From Anagrus nilaparvatae (lineage: Eukaryota > Arthropoda > Insecta > Hymenoptera > Mymaridae), in contig JAKSXM010000231.1 of NCBI GenBank assembly GCA_022575985.1, positions 26,078,501 to 26,142,500 of the forward strand: DNA of 64,000 nucleotides. Reading direction: 5' to 3'. This document shows, one piece after another, positions 38,190 to 64,000 of this stretch; positions within the stretch are counted from its first letter, which is position 1, and each line of letters begins with the position of its first letter. The notes beneath the pieces are model-generated. The model saw only the letters and a program-made list of their open reading frames with translations, did not search any database and was not told the origin of the DNA. Position numbers and translations under genes: made by a program.

Positions 38190-39448
38190 GGGAAGATTTA
38201 TATGGTCGGGTCTTCAAAACTGCCCCAAAGTGTTTTTTTCTGAAAGTATTACCAAAAATAAGTCACCAGCTAAATTTTTAGCCTCCCAGAGCAAAATCTC
38301 GATTTTTGGCAGCCATTTTTGTGTTTTAAACTTTTGTAAAAAAAGTAAGAAAAATGAGTCATAATTTTTTTTAGTATTACTGTAAAAAACTTACATTAGC
38401 ATGAAAAATTTTTTCCTTCTAGGTCCGGATAGGAAATTTCCCTGGCTATCCGATTCCGGGGTCAAAAATTTATTATCAGTAGTGCATGCGCGAGTAATCG
38501 CGATTTTTATCGCAAGATAAAAATTAAAAAAAAAAAAATTCGATGGGACACTGCTTTTTGGAAGCTCTAGATAAAAATATAGCAGCTTTCAAAAGATCAT
38601 TTTTTACAAATTTCGAATTTCCCGCCAAGTCACGTGGCCAATCAAAAATCTGACCAAAAATTTGGATTCCGCGGGAAGTTTTACATAAGGATATATCTAT
38701 TCATGTTTTCAATAAATGTTAAAACAGCGACATGATAAAGAATTTTCTGATTAATTTAGAATAATTTAGTGGTATTTAAAAAATAAAAAAATTCCTTTCA
38801 ATTAAAGTAATCTTTCAATTTAAAATTTCGCTGCTTTAACATAAATGCTCTTAAAAACATGAAAAGATATATCCTTATGTAAAATTTCCCGCAATCCAAA
38901 TTTTTGGTCAGATTTTTGATTGGTCACGTGACTTGGCGGGAAATTTGAAGTTTGTAAAAAATGATCTTTTGAAAGCTGCTATTTTTTTATCTAGAGCTCC
39001 CAAAAAGCAGTATCCCATCAAAAATTTTTTTTCCAAAAAATATAAGGTTTAAGGAAAATTTTAAGCCTGGTTAGAAGATTTTTCACTATAATAGACATTT
39101 GAGAAATCGATTTTTGAAAAAAAAACAGCTTATTTTAGCGACTCCTCGCGCATGCACTACTCAAAAAAATTTTTTGACCCCGGGATTGGATAGCCAGCGA
39201 AATTCCCTATCCGGACTTAAAATGAAAAAATTTTTCATGCTAATTTAAGTTTTTTACAGCAATAATAAAATAAATTGTGACTCATCTTTCTTACTTTTTT
39301 TACAAAACTCCAAAACACAAAAATGGCTGCCGAAAATCGAGATTTTGCTCTGGGAGGCTAAAAATTTAGCTGGTGACTTATTTTTGGTAATTCTCTCAGA
39401 AAAAAACACTTTGGGGCAGTTTTGAAGACCCGACCATACAAATCGCCC
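38190..39448. mobile_element. 1.26 kb foldback element, best copy of its family
   Basis: The left arm (38190-38720) and right arm (38858-39448) are complementary nearly throughout, from atggtcgggtcttcaaaac / gttttgaagacccgaccat at the tips to aaggatatatct / agatatatcctt beside the loop of about 140 bp. Each arm carries a cacgtg word beside the cccgccaa block (38633 and 38925). There is no ORF. Related copies: 13018-13945, 17055-17538, 48838-49415 and a fragment at 47365-47430. Confidence 0.82.
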
Positions 39449-39459
39449 TCACTTCGTTT

Positions 39460-41580
39460 AAATCTACCCCTATAAAAATTAATGTTTTTATGAAAGGAAG
39501 AGTAACTTACATTATTTATACTTTTAAAAGTTTACCAAGCAAATGAATATTGTTTATTCTTTATATATTTAACCCCTTACCGAACATTGTATCCTGCAGG
39601 GTACATATTCAAGTTCTGTGAAAATCATTTTACTTAAAAAAACTGATAAAGATATCTCAATTGACTCTAAATTTTAACATAAAAAACGTTTATAAAAAAA
39701 AGTATATACATAATATCATGTAGGTAGACATCGGGCCATCAGTTACTTGGTTGCTATCGGGTATAGATTTATTCAGTAGACTAGTATCAGATACATTTAC
39801 CAGTATACAAGCTACCTTAATTTAAATGCCTAATATATAGGGTGTGCCAAAAGTTTCGCAATAGCCTATTAATTTTGAATAGAGTGAATAAATTTGAATT
39901 CTGATTGAGGATACTTTAGTAATTTTTTGCGAGAATTGTAGTGAGCATATTTAATTTTTGGCCTAATTGGGCCTTATCAAAGATGTGTGGCCCACATAAA
40001 AATTTTAAATGGGGCCCCTACATTTTAACATGGAACATGTTTATAGAGAGGGGTACCCTGAGAATCCGAAAATAAAGGGGGGTCAAGTGTGTCCTATTTG
40101 AGGGAGGGAAGGTCAAATGGGACCAAGAATAATTTGAAGTTAATGAAACCCACCGAGGTTGCCACCGAAGTTTGTGTGTGTGTGTGATGATTTTAAATTA
40201 ATTAATTAATTAAATTTTATTTTGGCGGACGCGAAGACTTTAAGATGCCAAAATGTGCACGTATTCACCAGAAAATTATTGAATTCATACTGTTCGAAAT
40301 ATATAAGGAAACTCTCAGAAAACCGATGTTAAGTACAGCCCGGATACATGTGTTCTTCATAGCGATCGATTTTTCTTTTAAACACAATGCCAACAACCGC
40401 GATCCTAACCAATCATCATATATCTCTGATAAAAAGTATGTAGTTTACCCATCCAGTTAACAAACGTGCTGTGCTTCGCTTAACTTTCAAGAACAAACAT
40501 ACATAGATTACATCACCGTTCTATGAAGCTGGTTAATCCAGGCCAAATATTTTATACATTAAATGAAAACTAAGACCTAATAATAGTAATAATATATAAA
40601 TTATAAATTATAATAACATATAAATTCATTATAATAAGAATTTTATACATGTTTATACAATTTTATACAAAAATTGATATTTTAACAAGGTTAATTTAAA
40701 TTGTTTATTTTATTAAATTATTTTATTTGTTGTTATAATAATAATAAAAATAATTTGTAATATTACATTCATTAAAACCAGTCAGATTATAATCAGAAAT
40801 ATATGATGACTGATTAGGTTCACGGTTTTTGGCATTTTGTTTCAATGTAGTATAAATAAACCAAGAAATGATGTTTGATATTAAAAGTTAAATATGAATG
40901 AACGTCAAGGTACCTGCACCGGGTTGATACTAGTACCCGCGGTATATTGTAATTTTTCACAAAAAATTTTTTTTTAAATTTTATTGCCATTTTTAACAAA
41001 AGTGCACAAAAACTCAAAGATGTATTTTGTGATACCCGCAAGATTTTCGAACTAATAAAATAACTAAAAAAATTTATTTCATTTTAATACAATTTTAACA
41101 AAAAAAAGAACAAAAAACCAAAATATGATATATTGCCAGCAAGATAGGTATCCGGGTTAATACTGATTAGTCTTATCCCAGTTTTAGACCTTTTAGCCAT
41201 ACCTGCACTTATATTCCGTAGCAGAAAAAAAAATTGATAACATTTTAGAAAATCTTCCACAGTTTGATAAGGCGTATGAAAGACACGCGAAACGTCACAT
41301 GTAAAAATAACTAGTATCTTTTTTTATTTATTTGCCCTCTTGGTAGAGAAATTCTCATTAATATTTATTTTATAAATAATGGGCGAAACAGTCAACTATA
41401 ATAATCTTAATATTTAACTCTTGCCACGGCTCAATATTTTTTTACCCACAGAAATACGCATGCAAGATGGGCATCTAGTTTAATACTGATTATTTTAATT
41501 TTATATTTTTACCTTTTTGGCTATATCAGAATCCAGAACTTTTATTCCTCGGTAGAAAAAAAAATTGAGAAAATTAAAAA
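39460..41580. other. AT-rich DNA with one repeat fragment, no gene recognised
   Basis: A (TG)n microsatellite lies at about 40170-40185. ORF 40245-40460 has no motif I recognise. Apart from the poly-G fragment at 40021-40140, nothing bounded is seen. Confidence 0.5.
40021..40140 (-). repeat. Poly-C/G dispersed repeat, uninterrupted reference copy
   Basis: attttaacatggaacatg, then tttatagagaggggtaccc, then ggggggtcaag. Reversed, this gives the sequence CTCTCTATAAACATG that is split by the MITE at 3945-4172, so it serves as the empty site. Confidence 0.7.
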
Positions 41581-41584
41581 ACTA

Positions 41585-41812
41585 CACGGAGAAAAATAAC
41601 TGTTAAAAATAACCAAAATTGCTGGTTATGTTTACATTATAAAGTTTTGTTATTTTCTGTTCAAATATTTTGTAAATATAACCATGTTTATAGTTAGAAT
41701 TACAATATTCTGACTTCATATTTGTAAAATTTACAAATTTTTTTTGTAATTAAAACTAACCCCGTTTTACTAAAATTAACCTTGTAAAATATAAAAAATA
41801 TTTTTCTCCGTG
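41585..41812. mobile_element. 228 bp Tc1/mariner-like MITE, copy 2 (inverted relative to copy 1)
   Basis: Same tips, same length and same interior words (gtagttag-free: catggttata/tataaccatg, aaccccgttt) as 3945-4172 in opposite orientation. Flanked by TA at 41583-41584 and 41813-41814. Divergence by eye is only a few percent. Confidence 0.88.
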
Positions 41813-41814
41813 TA

Positions 41815-43129
41815 CACTGAGAAAAATTCCTATTTGAATCAAATAGATTCTATTTGACTCAAATAGAAAATCTTCTTGATTTTGAACTCTTTCTATTTGA
41901 GTTAAAAAGAAAATCTTCTTCAATCAAATTTTATTTATGGTAAATAGATTTCTATTTATTACAAGAAGAAACGTATTTTGCTGATTTCTGTTAAGAAACC
42001 ATAAGGTGTATTTTTGACCCTAAAAGATTTTAGTTTCTCCTGGAAAACCTTCGAGATGAAAATGAACCGTCTGAGGAAAAGTTGATATCCTCGAAGTAAT
42101 ATTTTTCATTTTTCACTTAAAACTTTTCCGACCAAAAAACATCCAAAATGGAACTTTCTAAAATACCTGGGGGTTTTGGAGGTTGAGAAAAATGATTCTG
42201 TAAATGAAAATTTTATTTTTCACCCTAACGTATTTTCCGATTTCCCAAGATGCCGGACCAATAAAATCAAGAAAGGAACTTTTTACATTACCTGGGGGTC
42301 TCAGAGGTTGAGAAAAACGATTTTTTTAATGAAAATTTTCAATATTTCATCCTAACGTATTTTCTAATTTTCCAAGATGGCGGAGCAAACGGCATCAAAA
42401 AAGGAACTTTTTACAATACCTGGGGGTTTTCGAGGTTGAAAGAAACGAATTTTTTAAAGAAAATTTTCATTTTTTTAACTTTACGCATTTCCCGATTTTC
42501 CAAGATAGTGGACCAAAAAAAAACATAAAAAAAGAAACTGTCAACATTACATTAGATACATCTGTTGTAGAAACTAGCTCAATAGATTCAATTTGCGTTT
42601 ATTTAAGAATAAGAGGTCAAGAATACCTAATAAACTTGGAAAGTCGGAAAATACGTTAGGGTGAAAAATAAAAACATTTCATTAAAAAAATCATTTTTCT
42701 GAACCTCCGAAACCCTCAGGTATCGTAGGAATTTCCTATATTGATAACTTTTGGTCCGCCATCTTGGAAAATCGGAAAATACGTTCAGGAGAAAAATTGA
42801 AAAATTTAATTTAAAAAATCGTTTTTCTCAACCTCCAAAACCGCCAAGTATTGTAGAAAGTTCCATTCTTGATATTTTTGGTCCACCATCTTGGAAAATC
42901 GGAAAATACGTTAGAGTGAAAAATAAAAAATTTTCATTTTGTAACCCAGAGCGGTATTTTTTTGAAAAATTTTTAATTTCTGTCAAAAAGATTTTCTATT
43001 TGGCTCAAGTAGAATGCGTTATTTGAAACAAATAGAATTTATTTAGTTTAAATAGATTTCTATTTGATTCAAATAGAAATCAGTTAAGCAGATTTTCTGT
43101 TTGAGACAAATAGATCTTTTTTTTCAGTG
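41815..43129. mobile_element. 1.3 kb foldback element with about 125 bp inner repeats (tips CACTGAGAAAAA)
   Basis: TA at 41813-41814 and 43130-43131 flanks tips CACTGAGAAAAATTCC and TTTTTTTTCAGTG. The outer arms are built of 'ctatttgaatcaaatag' words. Inside, three direct units (from about 42150, 42275 and 42403) and two inverted units (about 42640-42930) each contain acctgggggttt, aggttgagaaa, taacgtattttccgatt and ccaagatggcggacca. The ORF 42751-43026 lies in the inverted units. Confidence 0.8.
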
Positions 43130-43131
43130 TA

Positions 43132-45600
43132 TTTGTTCTTTTAAGTCTTCAACGCGTCCCAATTTTTTAACCTCATGAGAACACGTATGTGAGATGGACA
43201 TTCTGTTTTAATATTGATTGTTCGCATTAAAAATCAAAAAATAAAAGATAAAAATAAAAAAATAAGTCCCGAAATCTTGCGGGTACCCCAAAATATATTA
43301 CAACATATACCATTCTTTGTGTGTGTGTGTGTTTTTTTTTTTGTTAAAAATTGCATAAAAAATAAAAAAATTAAAATTTTTTTGAAAAATTTGTTTAAGT
43401 CCCGTTATTTAAGTGCTAGTGGAAACATGGCGTGGGTACCGTGACGTTCATAAATATGAAAAACTATTGTAGTAAAAAAAAGCGTATTGTAATAAATGAC
43501 TAAAATGATAAAAAATAAATCTAATTTCCGAAAAATTCGAACTCCAGTTTTATAGATTTATAATAAAATAAAAAAAGAAATTAGAAAGAATAGCTTAATT
43601 ACATATGAAACGTTTTTACGAATCTGGTAAAAAAAGCTAAAAAGCTCGGAGAATAAAAAGTAATGTTGATAAGGTAGGAATGCAATTTATAATATACGTT
43701 TGCGTTCACTACTATTACTACTGCAAAATAGTTGCAAGGATTCACTACTGTTACTAACTGCAAATGTATTTCAAATGTAGATAATACAGAAATTATGTTT
43801 TCTTGATAAAAAAATTGACAATTTTATTTATTGACTGTAAACAATTGTATAAATTACATTACAAAAAATTACAGAAAACTACTAGACTTATATTTAAAAA
43901 TTTAATATACTTTGCAAAAATATTAGATCATTTAAGATAGATTAATTTTTCAGTAAAAGATCAGTTTTAGAGTTTGTCACTAATTGTTTGGTATTTTAAT
44001 ATTTGAGTTAATAATTTTCATTAAAATTTTGTGTTAAAATGTTCAAAAATCATTTAAATTAGTTTTTATAAGATTATTAATGGTAATTATTTCGAATAAA
44101 GATTTTAAACAAAGGAAATTTTCGAAAACCTAATATTACAAATTTTAGTATTGAATTAAAGAGCTTTATAATTCTTCCTTCAAAATATTTAAAATTTGAT
44201 TTTTTTTATTTTGACAAAAATTTGCCATGGAATGTCTAGTTTTACAAAATTTGTTTTTAATTTATTTCTCGGATCGGATAACTGAATTTACAAAAAAAAT
44301 TTAATATCATTGGTGCTGCCAAAAAATAAAAAACTTATGATATTAAGAACCTTGCTTTTTTCAGCTGATATTGCTAAGAAAATGAAAGAAAAACAGGGGG
44401 GAGTTTTTATGCTAAAATACCTTCAGATTCACACCTTTGGACAGGTTGGCATAGGCCGTATTTAAAACATACATTTTTTACGGTGAAAACGTATGTAAAA
44501 TTTGTCCTGGTTTCCGAAAACAGCAGGTTTTCCGTTCGTACAATGGATCCTTGGCCAAAGTCCTAGTTTGTTATCTCGGTTTGTTATCTTGAAAGTCACC
44601 CATATTTTTATGGGCTTCATGTCTATTATAAAATGTACCGTATGGATACTTTTATTGATTATCATGAAACCTTAGGGTGAATTCATTAAGAAATATTCCC
44701 TGTATCTACAACTTGGTATAATGGGCTAAGAATTAGAGGACTCCATATGTAACTAATAACACTATCTAAATAGAATTTCTGGAGATTTATTTCAACACTG
44801 CAAGAGCGATTTCATGTAGCATATTCTTACTAGATTCTTAGGAAACTCGAGTTAAAACAATTGAACTCTAATAATTAAGACTAAAATTCCCCTCGGAGGT
44901 AGTTTCATGCATCCTGATCGAGCAGGTTTTTAATAGATTTTAAGTCATAATTAATTATTTCTATTCTAATCTTTCTACTCTATTCTAGTGCTCCTAAAAT
45001 AAAATCTAGTAAAAATATGCTCCATGACATCACCCCTCGTAAACTTATTTTTTTACTAAATGAATTCTGGTTTTTTTTTTAATTTTTTTTATAAGCGTCA
45101 CTTTTAAATCCTCGTAAACAGTAATTCATTAAAAACCCTATATAATAATATAAAGCTGCGTTTTTCTTGATCCAGAATACCTATCCGTTTTAATTTTTTT
45201 ATGTTCAGTGTTAAGCTTTTTAATTTGGTAAAAAAAAATTAAATTTTATTTTCAAGGTGAAATTATTTAAATAAAAAACTTCGGTTCTTGACTATCACGA
45301 ATCAGAATAGCACATGAATAAATAAATTTTGTTAAAACGATTAATTAAAATAAAACTATAAAATGTAATTGAATTTAAAAACATAAAATATATCGACGAA
45401 TTTAAATCTGCAATAAACAGTATTAGTTTCAAGTATTAAATTTACAGTACGTATATAATTTGAATGTGCATTAAAAAAAATTAATAAAAAAAAAAAATTT
45501 GTTAGTATTATATTCCAATATTTGTATCATACAATTATTTTTTATATTAAAAAACAAGTTCTCTCGATACACATTCTAAACATTTATATTGTATTTTTCT
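43132..45600. other. Upstream intergenic DNA, no gene recognised
   Basis: Contains a (TG)n run at about 43318-43330 and a non-repetitive stretch at 44340-44720 of unknown meaning. The ORF 44462-44665 has no motif I recognise. Confidence 0.5.
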
Positions 45601-45603
45601 ATT

Positions 45604-45615
45604 AATCACGTGATT
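45604..45615. promoter_or_regulatory. Palindromic E-box AATCACGTGATT upstream of the ABCC gene
   Basis: A perfect 12 bp palindrome containing TCACGTGA, the preferred site of bHLH-zip factors such as Mitf/USF, about 160 bp before the start codon. Position and motif are seen; function is inferred. Confidence 0.35.
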
Positions 45616-45713
45616 ATTGTAAAGCGTACAAGTTTTGAATAACTTATGTGAAGAATATTTTCCTTGAAAAAATATCGTATAGTGTACTAATATCATACCT
45701 TTGTAGAGTGTAT

Positions 45714-45720
45714 TATAAAT
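45714..45720 (+). promoter_or_regulatory. Possible TATA element TATAAAT
   Basis: Lies 56 bp before the ATG. In DNA this AT-rich it may be chance. Confidence 0.2.
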
Positions 45721-45775
45721 GAATTAAAAAAGTTTATTAATTTCTTCTTTTTTTTGTGTGATTTTAAATAAAACA

Positions 45776-60756
<14,981 letters not shown>

Positions 60757-61000
60757 TATACTAGCAAAAGTTTGAAGGAGAGCTCCGCCCCTACTTCTGT
60801 TTCTGTTGCTTAAGAAAATCATATTTCACTTTCAGAGTTTTCAGAGGAGCCTAGTTCTGTCCTTGTGGAACACACACACAAACACACACATTTTAAAATA
60901 TATATAGTAGTTGGATTAAATATCATTTGTAAAAATTAAAATGTAAATGTTTAGTATTTAGAAATTACAGAATTGTAAAATACATATTTTTTGTACATTT
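60757..61000 (+). other. Probable 3' UTR of the ABCC gene
   Basis: Holds a short (CA)n run at about 60869-60889 and ATTAAA at 60915-60920, a possible poly(A) signal. No canonical AATAAA is seen nearby. Confidence 0.4.
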
Positions 61001-61400
61001 AATAGAATCATATAATTCCTGTTAGGATTTCACCTCTAAGCCACGACAGGCCCCCGAGAATATAAGAAAACCGTTTTTTTGAGCTTTTTAGATTTTATTT
61101 ACTTTCTCCAACCCTAAAACTTAACATTTCACCACTTCAGAAAAAATTTTTTTGGGCCTTTAAGACCCCGAAATATAATTTTTAATTTTTCAAAAATTGG
61201 ATTTTGAGTAAAAAAAATATACCATACTTAAATTTTTTTATGGTACTGTTGGGGTGGAAAAAAATCTCTTGGAGGGTATACCACTTTCTAATACTCGAAA
61301 ATTCAAAATCTTCCACCGCGATTTATCCGCGATTTTTTTTACAGGTATAAAATTTTTATTGTAAACATTTAATTATTGTACCGAAAATGTAAAAGCATGA
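61000..61400. other. Intergenic DNA after the ABCC gene, nothing recognised
   Basis: No ORF or bounded repeat. Words such as accccgaaatataatttttaa recur in intron 3 but without clear ends. Confidence 0.45.
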
Positions 61401-61402
61401 TA

Positions 61403-62001
61403 TTAAGGTCTTACGTACGTCAGGAATTTTACCTATCGGCATCTTTGTCTTACACACGTATAAAAGTAAGGATTGCAACTTCAAATAAATAAAAAAGTTT
61501 TTTCAATATTACTTAATTATTACTATTCAAAGCTTAAAAATGAATTTTATTAACTTTATTTTGGCATTAAATAAATTATTTATTATTTAAACAATATTAT
61601 TTAATTATTTACAAATAAATAAAAAAATATAAAAAATATAATAAATGAGTCTACCTCAATAGCAGAATAAACGTTCATTTTTTAACATTTTTTTAAGTAA
61701 AACCATAAAAAATGACGGTCGATTGTAAATTTTAAGGTCTCTTTTTATTTATTAGGACATTATTTATCAACTCATAAAAAAAAATATCTAAGTTTTGTAT
61801 TTTAAAATGCTTATTTTTCATTTTTTTAAATTCCCCATAAGAGCCTGTGTTAATTTTTTGTTTGTTTATTTATTTACTCAAAAACTGTGCGGTCAATTAT
61901 AAAAAAAAAAAATACGTGTAAAATTAAATTATATTTACTTCACTTTCTCCAAGTTTTAGCTTTTTTTTTGCATTTTGATTCGGACGTACGTAAGACCTTA
62001 A
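61403..62001. mobile_element. 599 bp MITE with perfect 19 bp TIRs beginning TTAA
   Basis: TTAAGGTCTTACGTACGTC at 61403-61421 is the exact complement of GACGTACGTAAGACCTTAA at 61983-62001. TTAA at both ends suggests a piggyBac-type target; a TA-target family is the alternative. No coding potential. Confidence 0.75.
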
Positions 62002-62189
62002 ACTGATTTTTATCAATATAGCCACCTTTTTGCAGCCCTAATCGTCCCAAGTTGTTAGCACCGTTTATTCGTGCTTTTTATTTTTGCTTTTTCAATGAAT
62101 AAAGATACTTTATAAGGAGATGAAAGTTGCAAGTTCACAATTTAGAATTAATGAAAAGAATCCCTCGTGGAAAAAAAAGAACATAATAT

Positions 62190-62280
62190 CCCATAATATA
62201 CCATAATATCTCCATTTTTTGGCACATAATATGAGATAATATGGGATATTATGGGATATTATGGGATAATATCTCATAAA
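62190..62280. repeat. Palindromic 'gggatattat' low-complexity repeat
   Basis: ataatatcccataatat on the left and three tandem copies of gggatattat near 62242-62270 can pair. Confidence 0.55.
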
Positions 62281-63246
62281 TGAGCAAAAAAAAAAAATGA
62301 AAAAAAAAGTAAAATTATCATTAGAACATTAATATTAGGATTGATAGGCAATATAGGTGGCAGTAATAAAAATTATATTAATATAATTATATTCTGAAGG
62401 CAAAATTATTTAATTTTTTTTATTCATTTTAATTTTATTCTTGTTAAGATACTTGATTAATTATAATTATAAATTTGTTAAAAAGTTTAAAATAATTTTG
62501 TATTTAGGACAAAGAAAATAAAATTTTCTTTTAGATGAACATTATAATTTGTACATCAAATCTACTTCGCGCGCTAGGTTTTTGAATGAAAACTTAAAAT
62601 TTTTTTACAAGAAAACGGAGAGATAATAGGAAAATTTTTTTGTGGTGAATAAGTACACTAAAGTAGTAATAAAAAAATTTTGTTTTATTCATTTTTATGA
62701 ATGTAAAGTTATCCGCCAGAAGCCTTTCTAGAAGGGGCTCTTAACTATATCTTTTAACTTGAAAATAAAAAATATGTAAATAATTGTTATTTTACAATTT
62801 AAGTTAAAACTGGGGGTTTTTTGGGGCGCTGAATCGATATTTTTGGTCAGGAATGTGAAAAAACGTTTGAGTTTGCGGGAAACTCGGAAAATAGGTGTTT
62901 TTTCATTCTGAAAAGTAAAAATCGTAAAACATTATTTTATTCAATTAAAAAACGGTCTCCGGGGGTTATTTGAGACGCTAAATTGATATTTTTTTTCAGA
63001 AAATTAAAAAAATGCTTTCTTAATCGGACATCGCATACAGGCGTTTTTTTATCCTAAAAAATTAAAATCATAACATTTTATTATATTTGGTTAAACAACG
63101 AATCATGGGCGTTCTTTGGGGCGCTGAATCGCTATTTTTGGCCAGGAATGTGAACAAACGTTTGCGTTTGCGGGAAATTCGGGAAATAGGTGTTTTTTCA
63201 TCTTGAAAAATGAAAATCGTAAAACTTTATTGTATTCAATTAAAAA

Positions 63247-63793
63247 AATTTATAACTGGTTTGTGTAACTACACAACCAACGAGCATGGAACATGTTTAC
63301 TTATAACACTGATAATAATATATCTATTGTGTTCATAATATCAATATTTATATCCAAATATGTATATTTAAATTTTTATTATATAAATCATGCTGCTTAG
63401 ACATCAAAGTGAACAAAATTAATTGCATTTTCAAATTATTATTGTTTTTTAAATAATATGAATTTAATTTTTATTAATTTTTACAGTAAATTCTTTAAAA
63501 ATTCTGCATCAATGGTCCCTAGGTACTTCTGCACCAAAGGTCCCTAGGGACTTCTGCACCAAAATTCTTTAGGTACTTCTGCACCATAGGTCCCTAAGGA
63601 CTTCTGCACCAATGGTCCCTAGGTACTTATGCACCAATGCTCCTTAGGTACTTCTGCACCCTAAAAGGTCCCTAAATCGAAAATATTTTAAGTCTTTCAC
63701 CCCCCCCCCCTAAAAACGTCACTTTTTCACCCCCCCCCCCTGCCGAGCCTGAATTTTTCAAATACCCCATCCAATGAACATGTTACATGTTAA
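63247..63793. mobile_element. Poly-C/G element inserted in the satellite array
   Basis: Starts TTTATAACTGGTTTGTGTAA and ends gaacatgttacatgttaaaa, the same two ends as 53778-54630. It splits a satellite unit at caattaaaa|cggtctc, which is intact in the neighbouring unit at 62941-62960. Confidence 0.78.
63512..63672 (+). repeat. 25 bp tandem repeat, six units
   Basis: ggtccctaggtacttctgcac recurs six times with few changes, inside the element at 63247-63793. Confidence 0.8.
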
Positions 63794-64000
63794 AACGGTC
63801 TCTAGGGATATTTAGAGACGCTAAATTCATATTTTTAGTTAGGAAATTAAAAAATGCTTTCTTAATTGGAAAATTCGTTAAACAGGCGTTTTTTTATCCT
63901 AAAAAATTAAATACTCCAGTCAAAATACGGGGGGGGGGGGTTGTATTTTTACTGGCGAACATGAGATTTGCTTTACTATATGTTTTTTGGGTCGCTGAAC

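Larger units (their letters stand above)
62790..64000 (+). repeat. Satellite-type tandem array, unit about 148 bp, interrupted
   Basis: The word cgct in gcgctgaatcgatattttt recurs at 62827, 62976 and 63122, then at 63819 after a 547 bp insertion. Units alternate in type (ggggcgctgaatcg / gagacgctaaatt). The array continues past the window and its last part matches the intron 1 repeats. Confidence 0.75.

Noticed and set aside
62790..63240. CRISPR-like array
   Set aside because: Units are contiguous tandem repeats of about 148 bp without short identical repeats and unique spacers, in a eukaryotic setting.

Overview
The window is about 75% A+T eukaryotic nuclear DNA with one spliced host gene, one partial intact LTR retroelement, one decayed LINE, and a dense population of nested, non-autonomous inverted-repeat elements. 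Short GT-AG introns (60-100 bp beside a few large ones), the base composition, an insect-type ABCC4/l(2)03659-like transporter and a BEL/Pao element all point to an insect. A small AT-rich hymenopteran such as a parasitoid wasp is a reasonable but unproven guess.

Layout. 1-3.1 kb, minus strand: gag (1393-2628) and the start of pol (1392 to beyond base 1) of a BEL/Pao retrotransposon. Gag and pol are in the same frame and are separated by a single UGA followed by CUA, a classic stop-readthrough context. 3.9-16 kb: AT-rich DNA with MITEs and foldback elements (3945-4172, 5376-6046, 6920-7140, 9189-9719, about 11.9-12.3 kb, 13018-13945). 17.05-19.3 kb: half of a foldback element abutting an internally deleted R1/I-type LINE. 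20.7-25.75 kb: a cluster of palindromes ending in a 3.26 kb element with about 210 bp inverted termini and a 10 bp target-site duplication. 28-33.4 kb: hairpin repeats and degenerate tandem repeats. 38.2-39.4 kb: a 1.26 kb foldback. 41.58-43.13 kb: two elements back to back sharing one TA.

45.8-60.8 kb, plus strand: a complete 16-exon ABC transporter gene, assembled here from splice sites and family conservation (4185 coding bases, 1394 residues, two membrane domains and two nucleotide-binding domains). Introns 1, 3 and 4 are swollen by palindromic elements. 61.4-62.0 kb: a TTAA-bounded MITE-like element. 62.8-64.0 kb: a satellite array of about 148 bp units, interrupted by a datable insertion.

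The only host gene function in view is membrane export by the ABCC protein. The rest is transposon biology: many repeats are almost fully palindromic rather than having short terminal repeats, several unrelated ones share CACTG/CACGG tips at TA targets, and nested copies give empty sites that prove insertion.
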